A DNA stretch of 33,006 nucleotides from NCBI GenBank assembly GCA_910584575.1, contig CAJUBG010000041.1:1-33006 (forward strand), in the 5' to 3' direction. How positions within the stretch are numbered: the first letter of the stretch is position 1; the number at the start of each line of letters is the position of its first letter. The stretch is from an uncultured Dorea sp. Lineage in GTDB: Bacteria > Bacillota > Clostridia > Lachnospirales > Lachnospiraceae. Of this stretch, positions 14,667 through 22,905 are shown one piece after another. Below the pieces are notes generated by a model. That model ran no database searches, was not told where the DNA came from, and worked only from the letters and a program-made list of their open reading frames with translations. A program made the position numbers and the translations under genes.

Positions 14667-14684
14667 TGGCAGAACTGGCAGAAC
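14667..14684. repeat. Tandem 9-bp direct repeat upstream of ssrA and the regulator gene
   Basis: TGGCAGAAC occurs twice in a row between the divergent response-regulator and ssrA promoters. It may be a binding site for the response regulator or chance; nothing else supports either view. Confidence 0.45.
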
Positions 14685-14696
14685 GAAAAAAACATC

Positions 14697-14726
14697 TTGA
14701 CAAAAACGAATATTTGTTCATATAAT
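14697..14726 (+). promoter_or_regulatory. ssrA promoter
   Basis: TTGACA (14697-14702) and TATAAT (14721-14726) are both perfect consensus with an 18-bp spacer, 16 bp before the mature tmRNA 5' end. This is a strong constitutive promoter, as expected for an abundant stable RNA. Confidence 0.9.
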
Positions 14727-14742
14727 AGGATATACTCATTCA

Positions 14743-15091
14743 GGGCTTGTACTGGTTTCGACGGAGGTTTGGAAGTTGGAGAAGCCATCCGTAGTGGGAC
14801 ACTACGTTAAAAGTTCCAATTAAATATAAACGCAGACAATAGAGAATTAGCGTACGCTGCTTAATTTAAGCGGCAGTCGGCCTTAAGTCATCCGCTGCTT
14901 AAGTCACCGGCTTCAACGAGGCGGAGAACTTCGTTCCCAAAGCTTTGAGGGAATGGAAGAACTTATGAAGCTACTGAAACCGGAAGCCTGTCATTAGGCG
15001 TCTGGCAAAGGGAATGATAAATTAATGACTGTGATGGGAGATGCTCTGATGGATGGGCTTTCGGACGCGGGTTCAACTCCCGCCAGGTCCA
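14743..15091 (+). ncRNA. ssrA: Transfer-messenger RNA (tmRNA)
   Basis: tmRNA rescues stalled ribosomes and adds a degradation tag. The 5' end GGGCTTGTACTGGTTTCGACGG carries the conserved GGUUUCGACGG block; the 3' end has the T-arm GGTTCAACTCCCGCC. The first seven bases pair with CAGGTCC (15084-15090), allowing G-U pairs, leaving A15091 as the discriminator, so CCA is not encoded. The tag frame starts at GCA 14832 and reads ADNRELAYAA, ending at TAA 14862-14864. The size (349 nt) fits. It has a consensus promoter and a strong terminator. Its partner gene smpB is about 12 kb upstream. Confidence 0.96.
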
Positions 15092-15104
15092 TTTCTAAAA
15101 AATC

Positions 15105-15147
15105 CATCCGCTATTGGTTTTAAAATCAATAGCGGATGTTTTTTTTT
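15105..15147 (+). terminator. ssrA terminator
   Basis: CATCCGCTATTG (15105-15116) pairs perfectly with CAATAGCGGATG (15127-15138), a 12-bp stem with a 10-nt loop, followed by nine T. This is a textbook intrinsic terminator 14 bp after the tmRNA. Confidence 0.95.
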
Positions 15148-15174
15148 ACTTATATGTCAACGCCCAATTTGATG

Positions 15175-15336
15175 TTCAAACCTGGAGTTTACAGACGAGA
15201 ATGATACTATAACGGACAATGTAAAACGTTGCCTCAGGTATTCGACGAGCAATGCAGAGTTTCGGATTTCAGTTCAGCCGTTTCCACATGCTTTAATTCA
15301 GGGTATGCATTGAGAAAAGAGTGGGAGATTGTATAG
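15175..15336 (+). pseudogene. Decayed reading frame downstream of tmRNA
   Basis: One frame reads FKPGVYRRE, an in-frame TGA at 15202-15204, then YYNGQCKTLPQVFDEQ and on to GYALRKEWEIV before TAG 15334-15336. The composition looks protein-coding, with two Cys in a QC-x(n)-EQC pattern, but no start codon with a ribosome binding site is evident and the stop interrupts it. I do not recognise the family. It lies between the ssrA terminator and the next promoter, where integrated elements often leave remnants. Confidence 0.45.
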
Positions 15337-15379
15337 ATATTCATATATAAGCGAAACCTCTGGAGGATTGAATAAAGGC

Positions 15380-15408
15380 TTTACACCTAAATCACTGATT
15401 GATATAAT
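15380..15408 (+). promoter_or_regulatory. Promoter of the 60-residue orphan gene
   Basis: TTTACA (15380-15385) and a perfect TATAAT (15403-15408) are spaced 17 bp apart, 44 bp before the GTG start of the next gene. Confidence 0.7.
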
Positions 15409-15451
15409 GAAAGTACCAAGTAAACGGCACTTATAGAAAGTAGGTGAGAAT

Positions 15452-15634
15452 GTGACAGAAAAAGAGGTGATTCAAAAAAATATCGAAGAATTTTCCAGAC
15501 TCCAAGATTATATGCTTGAGGACGGTAAGGACGCAAAAGCATATAACACTATGCTTAAACGTTATTTAGATTTAAAAGCGATTCTTCAAGCATTTGGTAT
15601 TAATATCACAGATATTGACAGGGTAAAAGAGTAG
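15452..15634 (+). CDS. Small hypothetical protein, 60 aa
   Basis: The frame starts with GTG preceded by TAGGTGAG, and a near-consensus promoter lies upstream, so it is likely expressed. The product is charged and helical: a first helix (EVIQKNIEEFSRLQDYMLED) and a second (AKAYNTMLKRYLDLKAILQA), ending GINITDIDRVKE. It has no membrane segment. The heptad-like spacing suggests a two-helix hairpin or coiled coil. Small proteins of this type turn up in mobile elements of Firmicutes, but I cannot name the family. It stands alone between the remnant after ssrA and the SpoIID gene. Confidence 0.65.
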   Translation: MTEKEVIQKNIEEFSRLQDYMLEDGKDAKAYNTMLKRYLDLKAILQAFGINITDIDRVKE

Positions 15635-15734
15635 AAAGTAAATGAGGCTCCTCTAATCAAATTAGCAATAATATTTTCCCTAAACAGAGCATACATTTGA
15701 GAAAAGAATATTTGGACAAGGGGTTACAGGTTCA

Positions 15735-17111
15735 TTGAAAAGATATATCAGATACACCAGGAAAATCAGATACCGGCGATTCCCCCTAAAATTTTCCGAT
15801 CCCTTCTGGTACGGCCTGCTAATCCTCCTTAGCCTTTTTATAATCGGAGGACTTATGGCAGCGCTGACCCACCGAGAAGAAGGAATACTGGGGAGGAAGG
15901 AAAAAAAGGAGAAGGAGGAAGAACCATCTCAGGAGGAGAAGTGGGAGATTATAGTCAACAACCCGAATATTCGGGTGCTTCTGATGACCGACGGATATTT
16001 GAATACCGTGCATCCAAGCGTATCTGTGTCCGCAGGGGGCGGTCTGGTAATTGCCTTTGGAGAAGAAAGCCAGGAGACGGCGGCAGGCGAGACAATAGCA
16101 TTTGCGCCGGATGACCCCAGATTTCAGAGTGGCAATATCAGAATCAGCGCCAGGGATGGAGGAGAGATTACCTTAAACAGTATAAAGCGGAGTTATGGCA
16201 CGCCCTCCTATGCCGGCACAATAGAGCTTCGGACGACGGCAGAGGGGATTGCCGTCATTAATGAACTTCCGCTGGAAACCTATCTGTGCAAGGTGGTGCC
16301 GAGCGAAATGCCCTGCTCCTATGAGCTTGAAGCATTGAAGGCCCAGGCGGTCTGCGCCAGGAGTTATGCTTACCGGCAGATGGCAGACTTTGGCTATCCG
16401 GAATATGAGGCGCATGTGAACGACAGCACAGATTACCAGGTCTACGGGAATTCTGAGGCTCAGGAGTCCACGAATCAGGCGGTCATGGAGACCCAGGGAC
16501 AGGTGGTGCGCTATCTGGGGCAGATTGTGACTACCTACTACTATTCTACCTCCTGCGGGAGGACGGCAGGGCTTGAGGCATGGGGAACACAGCCCGACGA
16601 GGGGAACCAGTATTTGCAGTCTGTGGAGGTGAGAGACGACAGTGGAGACTACGAGGCAGGGCTTCCCTGGTATCGGTGGGAGGCAAAGATACCGGCAGGA
16701 ACCCTGTCTGGCCTAATCAGCCAGAACACGGGAACGAATATCGGGACTTTACAGAACGTGGAGGTTACGAAAACCGGCGCCGGAGGCGTCGCCCTTCAGC
16801 TCTTAGCTAAAGGGGATGCAGGGACAGTGACCGTGGATACGGAGAATAAGATTCGTCGGGCCTTGGGCGGCAGCGGTTATGAGATTGTTAAGCAGGACGG
16901 TACGACAGTGGCAAGCTCGGCGCTGCTTCCCAGTGCTTTTTTTACGATACAAAGAGAAGGCGATACATTCGTGATTTCCGGCGGCGGGTTCGGACACGGG
17001 ATTGGGATGAGCCAGAACGGCGCCAATGAGATGGCGAAGAAAGGGAAGAACTACATAGACATATTGACATTATTTTTTCATGATGTGGAGATTAAGGCCG
17101 GAGACAGTTAA
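15735..17111 (+). CDS. SpoIID/LytB-domain protein (peptidoglycan lytic enzyme of sporulation type)
   Basis: SpoIID is a membrane-anchored lytic transglycosylase that cleaves denuded glycan strands during engulfment; relatives act in other wall processes. A basic N-terminus precedes one membrane helix (about 25-43), a Glu/Lys linker, then the SpoIID domain. Landmarks are ETYLCKVVPSEMPCSYELEA with the likely catalytic Glu191, KAQAVCARSYAYRQM, TTYYYSTSCGRTAGLEAWG and the end block GGGFGHGIGMSQNGANEMA. It is longer (458 aa) than B. subtilis SpoIID. The start is TTG with AAGGGG 11 nt upstream. A hairpin overlaps the stop codon. Whether this is SpoIID itself or a paralogue cannot be decided here, since spoIIM/P/Q partners are absent. 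Confidence 0.88.
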   Translation: MKRYIRYTRKIRYRRFPLKFSDPFWYGLLILLSLFIIGGLMAALTHREEGILGRKEKKEKEEEPSQEEKWEIIVNNPNIRVLLMTDGYLNTVHPSVSVSAGGGLVIAFGEESQETAAGETIAFAPDDPRFQSGNIRISARDGGEITLNSIKRSYGTPSYAGTIELRTTAEGIAVINELPLETYLCKVVPSEMPCSYELEALKAQAVCARSYAYRQMADFGYPEYEAHVNDSTDYQVYGNSEAQESTNQAVMETQGQVVRYLGQIVTTYYYSTSCGRTAGLEAWGTQPDEGNQYLQSVEVRDDSGDYEAGLPWYRWEAKIPAGTLSGLISQNTGTNIGTLQNVEVTKTGAGGVALQLLAKGDAGTVTVDTENKIRRALGGSGYEIVKQDGTTVASSALLPSAFFTIQREGDTFVISGGGFGHGIGMSQNGANEMAKKGKNYIDILTLFFHDVEIKAGDS

Positions 17112-17131
17112 GGGACTCCGGCTTATATTTT
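17097..17131 (+). terminator. Terminator overlapping the SpoIID-like stop codon
   Basis: GCCGGAG (17097-17103) pairs with CTCCGGC (17116-17122), and TTATATTTTT follows. The stop codon lies in the loop. Confidence 0.6.
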
Positions 17132-17226
17132 TACATTTTTTTCATATAATATAGAATACAGATACTTATGATAGACAAATCATGGAAAATCGGGTAGAAT
17201 ATAGAGCAAATATATGGGAGAATAAT

Positions 17227-18057
17227 ATGAAGAAACTAAAGGATATCTATCAGAGAATTACCGGCATTACCGCCGGTTTTAATGAAGACCATGTAGCCGC
17301 CTATGCCGCCCAGTCGGCATATTTTTTCATGCTGTGTATGATTCCGATTATCTTGCTTTTGCTTACCATGGTGCAGTATACGCCTGTGACAAAGGCAGAT
17401 GTAATGACTGCCGTAATTCAGGTATTTCCCTCCTCTGTGGAGACGCTGATTACGTCTATCGTGAACCAAGTGTATAACCAGTCCACGGGAATCATCCCTG
17501 TTACGATTGTAGTGGCCCTGTGGTCAGCGGGGAAGGGGGTTCTCGCCATGGCGTCAGGGCTTAACTGCATTTACCGCTGCCAGGAGACGCGAAACTATAT
17601 TGTGCTGCGGATTCGCGCAACTATCTATACCTTGTTGTTTATCGTGGTAATCATACTGCTGCTGGTATTGTCGGTATTCGGTAATACGCTGAATCTGTTT
17701 ATCGCAGAGCATATCCCTTTTCTGAGAAGGGTGGCAGACCAGTTGATTGCGGCGCGGGTATTTATTACGCCCACGGTGCTGGTCATATTTTCAATCATGC
17801 TCTATCGTTATCTGCCTAACAGGAGAGGGCGGTTCCGTGACCAGCTTCCGGGCGCCATGTTTGCGGCGGTGGGATGGATGGTCATTTCCTGGGTATTTTC
17901 TGTTTATTTGGATGTGTTCAAGGGATTTTCCAACATGTACGGAAGTCTTACCACCATTGTTCTTATTATGCTGTGGATGTATTTCTGCATGTATTGTATC
18001 CTTATTGGCGGAGAGTTGAACATGTTGATGGAGGGGAAGATTTTTCAAAAGAAATGA
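17227..18057 (+). CDS. YihY/virulence factor BrkB family membrane protein
   Basis: The 276-residue inner-membrane protein has about six hydrophobic segments: AAQSAYFFMLCMIPIILLLL, then TGIIPVTIVVALWSAG, TIYTLLFIVVIILLLVLSVF, ITPTVLVIFSIMLYRYLP, AMFAAVGWMVISWVFSVYLD and TTIVLIMLWMYFCMYCILIG. AAYAAQSAYFF and the late YGSLTTIVLIMLWMYF plus GGELN are family hallmarks. The function is unresolved; the old RNase BN assignment of this family was withdrawn. ATG 17227 with GGGAG 6 nt upstream is preferred to ATG 17182. It is followed directly by the T-box promoter of the pheST operon. Confidence 0.93.
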   Translation: MKKLKDIYQRITGITAGFNEDHVAAYAAQSAYFFMLCMIPIILLLLTMVQYTPVTKADVMTAVIQVFPSSVETLITSIVNQVYNQSTGIIPVTIVVALWSAGKGVLAMASGLNCIYRCQETRNYIVLRIRATIYTLLFIVVIILLLVLSVFGNTLNLFIAEHIPFLRRVADQLIAARVFITPTVLVIFSIMLYRYLPNRRGRFRDQLPGAMFAAVGWMVISWVFSVYLDVFKGFSNMYGSLTTIVLIMLWMYFCMYCILIGGELNMLMEGKIFQKK

Positions 18058-18064
18058 AAATGAC

Positions 18065-18092
18065 TTGACATCACTTGTTCTTGTGTTATAAT
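18065..18092 (+). promoter_or_regulatory. Promoter of the pheST leader
   Basis: A perfect TTGACA (18065-18070) and perfect TATAAT (18087-18092) are separated by 16 bp. It starts the T-box leader transcript. Confidence 0.85.
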
Positions 18093-18109
18093 TTTAAAAA
18101 GTAAATGAA

Positions 18110-18369
18110 AAAGCGATGACCGTGTTAGTAGAGAACTGTTTTCCATCAGAGAGAGGGGATCACTGGGCTGTAAGTCTCCTTTGGTTCAGGCAGGAATCGA
18201 ATTTCCCGCGCGAGCTGCATTTTTGAATTCCGTATTAGGGTAGTAGGAGATGCCGTCAGATGCACGTTACGCACGTTTAAGCGCCCGCATAGGAGTCTGT
18301 GTGACCATTGCGGGAATCAGGGTGGTACCACGGGTAATTGCTCGTCCCTTTTGGGGATGGGCTTTTTTT
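18110..18369 (+). promoter_or_regulatory. T-box riboswitch, probably tRNA-Phe responsive
   Basis: The leader between promoter and pheS carries the T-box AGGGTGGTACCACGGG (18319-18334). The 5' part GCGATGACCGTGTTAGTAG has the GATGA and AGTA features of stem I. Stem III is CCCGCA (18284-18289) with TGCGGG (18309-18314). Uncharged tRNA would stabilise the antiterminator formed by the T-box and CGTCCCT; otherwise the terminator at 18340-18369 forms. The specifier codon is probably TTC at 18203-18205 (in GAATTTCCC), which agrees with Phe, though I could not fold stem I fully. It controls pheS-pheT and perhaps the genes after them. Confidence 0.92.
18340..18369 (+). terminator. T-box attenuator terminator
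   Basis: GCTCGTCCC (18340-18348) pairs with GGGATGGGC (18354-18362), including two G-U pairs, followed by seven T. It shares CGTCCC with the antiterminator. Confidence 0.88.
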
Positions 18370-18447
18370 GTGTCATTATTTTTGGAAAGAGCCGTCAGGC
18401 AGATTTCCGGAAAAATCTTGTAAATAAGCAGGAAAGGAAGAAAAACG

Positions 18448-19467
18448 ATGAAAGAAAGACTGCAGAGCATCAAGGAGGAGGCATTAAGGGCCATTGAAGG
18501 TGCCGATATGCCGGAGAAATTGAATGATGTGCGTGTAAAGTTCCTGGGCAAGAAGGGTGAGCTTACCGCAGTATTAAAAGGAATGAAGGATGTTGCGCCT
18601 GATGAGCGCCCTAAGGTGGGACAGTTGGTGAATGAGACCAGGGCGGCAATCGAGAATATTTTAGAAGAAAGCAAGATAAAGATGGAGAGGGCAATCCGCG
18701 AGGAGAAGATGAAGCAGGAGGTCATTGACGTCACGCTTCCCTCAAAGAAAAATATGGTCGGGCATCGGCATCCTAATACCATCGCGTTAGAGGAAGTGGA
18801 GAGAATTTTCATCGGCATGGGCTACGAGGTGGTGGAAGGGCCGGACGTGGAGTACGACCTGTATAATTTTGAGAAGCTGAACATTCCGGACGGCCATCCG
18901 GCAAAGGATGAGCAGGATACCTTCTATATTAATAAGGAAATCGTGCTGCGTACCCAGACCTCGCCGGTACAGGCGCGTGTGATGGAGCAGGGAAAACTTC
19001 CGATTCGCATGATTGCGCCGGGGCGGGTGTTCCGTTCTGACGAGGTGGATGCAACCCACTCCCCGTCCTTCCATCAGATAGAAGGTCTGGTGATTGACAA
19101 GAATATTTCCTTCGCAGATTTGAAGGGGACGCTGGAGGTATTTGCAAAAGAGCTGTTCGGGCCGGATACAAAGACCAAGTTCCGTCCCCATCATTTCCCG
19201 TTTACAGAGCCGAGTGCGGAGGTGGATGTTACTTGCTTTAAGTGCCAGGGTAAGGGCTGCCGTTTCTGTAAAGGCTCTGGCTGGATAGAGATTCTTGGCT
19301 GCGGTATGGTGCACCCTCATGTGCTGGAGATGTGCGGAATCGACCCCGATGAGTATACAGGATTTGCGTTCGGCGTGGGACTTGAGCGTATCGCGCTGCT
19401 TAAGTATGAGATTGACGATATGAGACTGTTGTATGAGAATGATATCAGATTTTTGAAGCAATTCTAA
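18448..19467 (+). CDS. pheS: Phenylalanine-tRNA ligase alpha subunit
   Basis: PheS is the catalytic subunit of the alpha2-beta2 enzyme charging tRNA-Phe. The N-terminal coiled coil (about 1-85) binds tRNA. The class II core follows with motif 2 RVFRSDEVDATHSPSFHQIE and motif 3 GFAFGVGLERIALLKYEI. A Cys cluster, CFKCQGKGCRFCKGSGW, sits before GCGMVHPHVLEMCG; similar Cys-rich inserts are known in Firmicutes PheS. Length (339 aa) is normal. AAAGGAAG lies 7 nt before the ATG. It is governed by the T-box upstream and precedes pheT by 23 bp. Confidence 0.98.
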   Translation: MKERLQSIKEEALRAIEGADMPEKLNDVRVKFLGKKGELTAVLKGMKDVAPDERPKVGQLVNETRAAIENILEESKIKMERAIREEKMKQEVIDVTLPSKKNMVGHRHPNTIALEEVERIFIGMGYEVVEGPDVEYDLYNFEKLNIPDGHPAKDEQDTFYINKEIVLRTQTSPVQARVMEQGKLPIRMIAPGRVFRSDEVDATHSPSFHQIEGLVIDKNISFADLKGTLEVFAKELFGPDTKTKFRPHHFPFTEPSAEVDVTCFKCQGKGCRFCKGSGWIEILGCGMVHPHVLEMCGIDPDEYTGFAFGVGLERIALLKYEIDDMRLLYENDIRFLKQF

Positions 19468-19490
19468 GAGGGGCGGAAAGGAGTAGAACA

Positions 19491-21911
19491 ATGAATACAT
19501 CATTATCATGGATAAAAGCGTATGTTCCTGAGCTTGACGTTACTGCGCAGGAATACACGGATGCAATGACGTTATCCGGAACAAAGGTGGAGGGATATGA
19601 GGTACTGGACGCTGATTTGGATAAGATTGTCATTGGTCAGATTGACAAGATAGAAAAGCATCCGGACGCAGACAAATTAATCGTCTGCCAGGTGAACGTG
19701 GGAAATGAGTCTGTCCAGATTGTCACGGGCGCCAATAACGTGCATGAGGGAGATAAGGTTCCGGTAGTGTTGGACGGCGGACGCGTGGCCGGAGGGCATG
19801 AGCCGGGAAGCCGTGTAGCCGGCGGAGTGAAGATTAAGAAGGGAAAACTTCGGGGAATCGAGAGTCGGGGGATGATGTGCTCTATCGAGGAGCTTGGCTC
19901 TACCCGTGATATGTATCCGGAGGCGCCAAAGGAGGGAATCTATATTTTCCCAGAGGATGCCAAGGTCGGTGAAAGTGCCGTAGAAGCGTTAGGGTTAAAC
20001 GATGTGGTGTTCGAGTATGAAGTGACCTCTAATCGGGTAGACTGTTTCAGTGTGATCGGAATCGCCAGGGAGGCTGCGGCTACATTTGGTAAGGAGTTCC
20101 ATCCTCCGGTGGTGGCTAAGACCGGAAACGGGGAGGATGTGAATGACTTTATCAAGGTTACGGTAAAAGACAGTGACCTCTGCCCCCGTTATTGTGCAAG
20201 AGTTGTTAAGAATATCAAGATTGGCCCGTCGCCCAAATGGATGCAGAGACGGCTTGCGTCTGTGGGAATACGTCCCATTAATAACCTGGTGGATATTACC
20301 AACTACGTTATGGAGGAATACGGACAGCCCATGCACGCATATGATTTGGATACCATCGCGGGGCGTGAGATTATCGTCCGTACTGCCAAAAAGGGAGAGA
20401 AGTTTACCACTCTTGACGGCCAGGAGAGGGAGATGGATGAGTCTGTGCTGATGATTTGCGACGGTGAGAAGTCCATTGGTATCGCGGGAATCATGGGGGG
20501 TGAGAATTCCATGATTACGGATGATGTTAAGACCATGCTGTTCGAGGCGGCATGCTTTGACGGAACGAATATCCGCAAATCCAGCAAGAAGATTGGCCTG
20601 CGCACTGACGCCTCCGGTAAGTTCGAGAAGGGACTGGATCCCAATAACGCTCAGGCAGCCATTGACCGCGCTTGTCAGTTAGTGGAGGAACTGGGAGCAG
20701 GAGAAGTGGCAGGCGGTATCGTGGATGTTTACGGAAAGAAAAAAGAGCCGGTGAGAGTACCCTTTGACGCGGAGAAAATCAACCGCCTTCTGGGAACAGA
20801 CATTTCCAAGGAGGAGATGCTCGGCTATTTTGAGAAGATTGGCCTTGGCTTTGACGAGGCGGCAAGCGAGGTAATCGCGCCCACCTTCCGTCAAGACCTG
20901 TTCCGTCTGGCTGACCTTGCGGAAGAAGTGGCAAGGTTCTACGGGTACGACAATATCCCCACCACCCTTCCGAGAGGCGAGGCTACCACCGGAAAGCTTT
21001 CCTTTAAGCTAAGGGTAGAGGAGGTTGCCCGCGATATTGCAGAATTCTGCGGCTTCAGCCAGGGTATGACCTACTCCTTTGAAAGCCCGAAGGTGTTTGA
21101 TAAGCTGCGCATACCAGAGGCTTCTCCCCTTCGCAGGACTGTGGAGATTATGAACCCTCTTGGCGAGGATTACAGCATTATGCGTACCACCTCCTTAAAT
21201 GGGATGCTGACCTCCTTAGCTACTAACTATAATAGAAGAAATAAGAATGTCCGTCTGTATGAGTTGGGAAATATTTACCTTCCTAAGTCCCTTCCATTGA
21301 CAGAGCTTCCTGAGGAACGGATGCAGTTTACCCTTGGAATGTACGGGGACGGAGACTTTTTCAGCATGAAGGGTGTTGTGGAGGAATTCTTTGAGAAGAT
21401 AGGGCTTCACAAGAAGGAGGTCTATGACCCCAATTCCGGCAAGCCTTATCTCCATCCCGGACGCCAGGCAAATATCATCTACGACGGCGTCGTGATGGGG
21501 TATTTAGGGGAGGTACATCCGGACATTGCAGATGCATATGGTATCGGGACCAAAGCCTATATAGCTGTGCTGGATATGCCGGAAATCGTAAAGAAGGCTA
21601 CATTTGACCGGAAGTATACCGGAATCGCCAGATTCCCGTCTGTAAACCGTGATATCAGTATGGTGATGCCAAAAGAGATTCTGGTTGGCCAGGTCGAGGA
21701 GGTAATCGAAAAGAAAGGCGGGGAATATCTGGAGAGCTACGCGCTGTTTGACCTCTACGAGGGGGCGCAGATTAAGGAAGGATATAAGTCAGTGGCATAT
21801 TCTATCGTATTCCGCGCCAAGGACAAGACGCTTGAAGACGCGGAGGTGACGGAGGCTATGGAAAGGATTTTGAAGGCGCTTGAAGGCATGGGAATTGAGC
21901 TTCGCAAGTAA
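19491..21911 (+). CDS. pheT: Phenylalanine-tRNA ligase beta subunit
   Basis: PheT completes the cytoplasmic Phe-tRNA synthetase, with tRNA binding and editing of mischarged tyrosine. The N-terminal tRNA-binding (OB) domain has IEKHPDADKLIVCQVNVGNE, the B3/B4 editing region has SVGIRPINNLVDITNYVMEE with YGQPMHAYD, the B5 region starts about residue 400, and the C-terminal FDX-ACB anticodon-binding domain begins near FPSVNRDISMVMPKE. Length (806 aa) is as expected. AAGGAG precedes the ATG. The sppA-like gene follows 16 bp later, so T-box control may reach further genes. Confidence 0.98.
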   Translation: MNTSLSWIKAYVPELDVTAQEYTDAMTLSGTKVEGYEVLDADLDKIVIGQIDKIEKHPDADKLIVCQVNVGNESVQIVTGANNVHEGDKVPVVLDGGRVAGGHEPGSRVAGGVKIKKGKLRGIESRGMMCSIEELGSTRDMYPEAPKEGIYIFPEDAKVGESAVEALGLNDVVFEYEVTSNRVDCFSVIGIAREAAATFGKEFHPPVVAKTGNGEDVNDFIKVTVKDSDLCPRYCARVVKNIKIGPSPKWMQRRLASVGIRPINNLVDITNYVMEEYGQPMHAYDLDTIAGREIIVRTAKKGEKFTTLDGQEREMDESVLMICDGEKSIGIAGIMGGENSMITDDVKTMLFEAACFDGTNIRKSSKKIGLRTDASGKFEKGLDPNNAQAAIDRACQLVEELGAGEVAGGIVDVYGKKKEPVRVPFDAEKINRLLGTDISKEEMLGYFEKIGLGFDEAASEVIAPTFRQDLFRLADLAEEVARFYGYDNIPTTLPRGEATTGKLSFKLRVEEVARDIAEFCGFSQGMTYSFESPKVFDKLRIPEASPLRRTVEIMNPLGEDYSIMRTTSLNGMLTSLATNYNRRNKNVRLYELGNIYLPKSLPLTELPEERMQFTLGMYGDGDFFSMKGVVEEFFEKIGLHKKEVYDPNSGKPYLHPGRQANIIYDGVVMGYLGEVHPDIADAYGIGTKAYIAVLDMPEIVKKATFDRKYTGIARFPSVNRDISMVMPKEILVGQVEEVIEKKGGEYLESYALFDLYEGAQIKEGYKSVAYSIVFRAKDKTLEDAEVTEAMERILKALEGMGIELRK

Positions 21912-21927
21912 GAAATGGGGATAAAAA

Positions 21928-22905
21928 ATGAATAAAAAGCAGATAGGCGGCTTAATTATAGCGGCAGTCTTATTTATCATAGTGGGTGCATCCAGCGTAC
22001 TGACAAATACATTTTCAGAGAGGATGTTAAAAGAGAGTATGGATGAGCTGCTTACAGACAGCAGCAGCTTCAATCCGCCAAACAGTGATTATATCGCTGT
22101 GGTGACGGTGCAGGGAACCATCCAGGAGCAGACGGAGACTGGAATGTTCGAGGTGCCGGTGGGGTATCAGCATATCACCACGCTGGACTATATTGATAAT
22201 CTGATGGATGACAGTGACAACAAGGGAATCCTGCTCTATGTGGATTCCCCAGGGGGAACTGTTTATGAGTCGGAGGAGTTGTATCTGAAGCTTAAGGAGT
22301 ATAAGGAAGAAACAGGGCGTCCCGTCTGGGATTATATGGCCCACTATGCGGCGTCCGGCGGGTATCTGATTTCTATGGCGGCGGATAAGATTTACGCGAA
22401 TCCCAATACGACCACAGGCTCTATTGGAGTAATTATGTCAGGATTTGATATGACCGGACTCTATGAGAAGTTGGGAATCCGGTATTTCAGTATCACCAGC
22501 GGGGACTATAAGGATAGCTCGCAGATGACGGATGAGCAGATGGCAATCTACCAGGGACAGGTGGATGAGTATTATAATAAGTTCGTCGGAATTGTGGCGG
22601 AAGGGCGCGGCATGGACGAGGGAACTGTGAGGGCTCTTGCGGACGGGCGTGTCTATACGGCGAATCAGGCTTTGGAGAAGGGATTGATTGATGAAATCAG
22701 CCTGTATGAGAACATGACAGAGGCTATGAGCAGCGAGCTTGGCGTTTACCAATTCTATGAGCAGGAGAGAGAGCTGGATTTCTTCACGTCTCTGTTTGCG
22801 AAAATAGAAAACGTGACGCCTAAGTCTGAGGCTGAGATTTTGAAAGAGACTGCGGCAGAGATGGAAAGCGGGGTGCCGATGTATTATGCAGAACAGTTAC
22901 GCTAA
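21928..22905 (+). CDS. sppA: Signal peptide peptidase SppA (S49 family)
   Basis: SppA is a membrane-bound serine protease that degrades signal peptides left in the membrane. An N-terminal anchor (about 7-27, GLIIAAVLFIIVGASSVL) is followed by the S49 domain. VDSPGGTVYESEELY, then HYAASGGYLISMAADKIYAN with nucleophile Ser143, TGSIGVIM, and the general base Lys195 in SGDYKDS are all present and spaced as in the short Bacillus-type enzyme (Ser147/Lys199). Length is 325 aa. GGGGAT precedes the ATG. Its 3' end overlaps the RDD gene by 20 bp, implying coupled translation. Confidence 0.95.
   Translation: MNKKQIGGLIIAAVLFIIVGASSVLTNTFSERMLKESMDELLTDSSSFNPPNSDYIAVVTVQGTIQEQTETGMFEVPVGYQHITTLDYIDNLMDDSDNKGILLYVDSPGGTVYESEELYLKLKEYKEETGRPVWDYMAHYAASGGYLISMAADKIYANPNTTTGSIGVIMSGFDMTGLYEKLGIRYFSITSGDYKDSSQMTDEQMAIYQGQVDEYYNKFVGIVAEGRGMDEGTVRALADGRVYTANQALEKGLIDEISLYENMTEAMSSELGVYQFYEQERELDFFTSLFAKIENVTPKSEAEILKETAAEMESGVPMYYAEQLR

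Noticed and set aside
15091..15734. Attachment-site duplication of the tmRNA 3' end
   Set aside because: No second copy of the tmRNA 3' sequence was found by eye in this gap, and no integrase is present in the window.
18787..19509. Reverse-strand open frame (240 codons) opposite pheS
   Set aside because: Shadow of pheS codon usage; no ribosome binding site and no known protein pattern.
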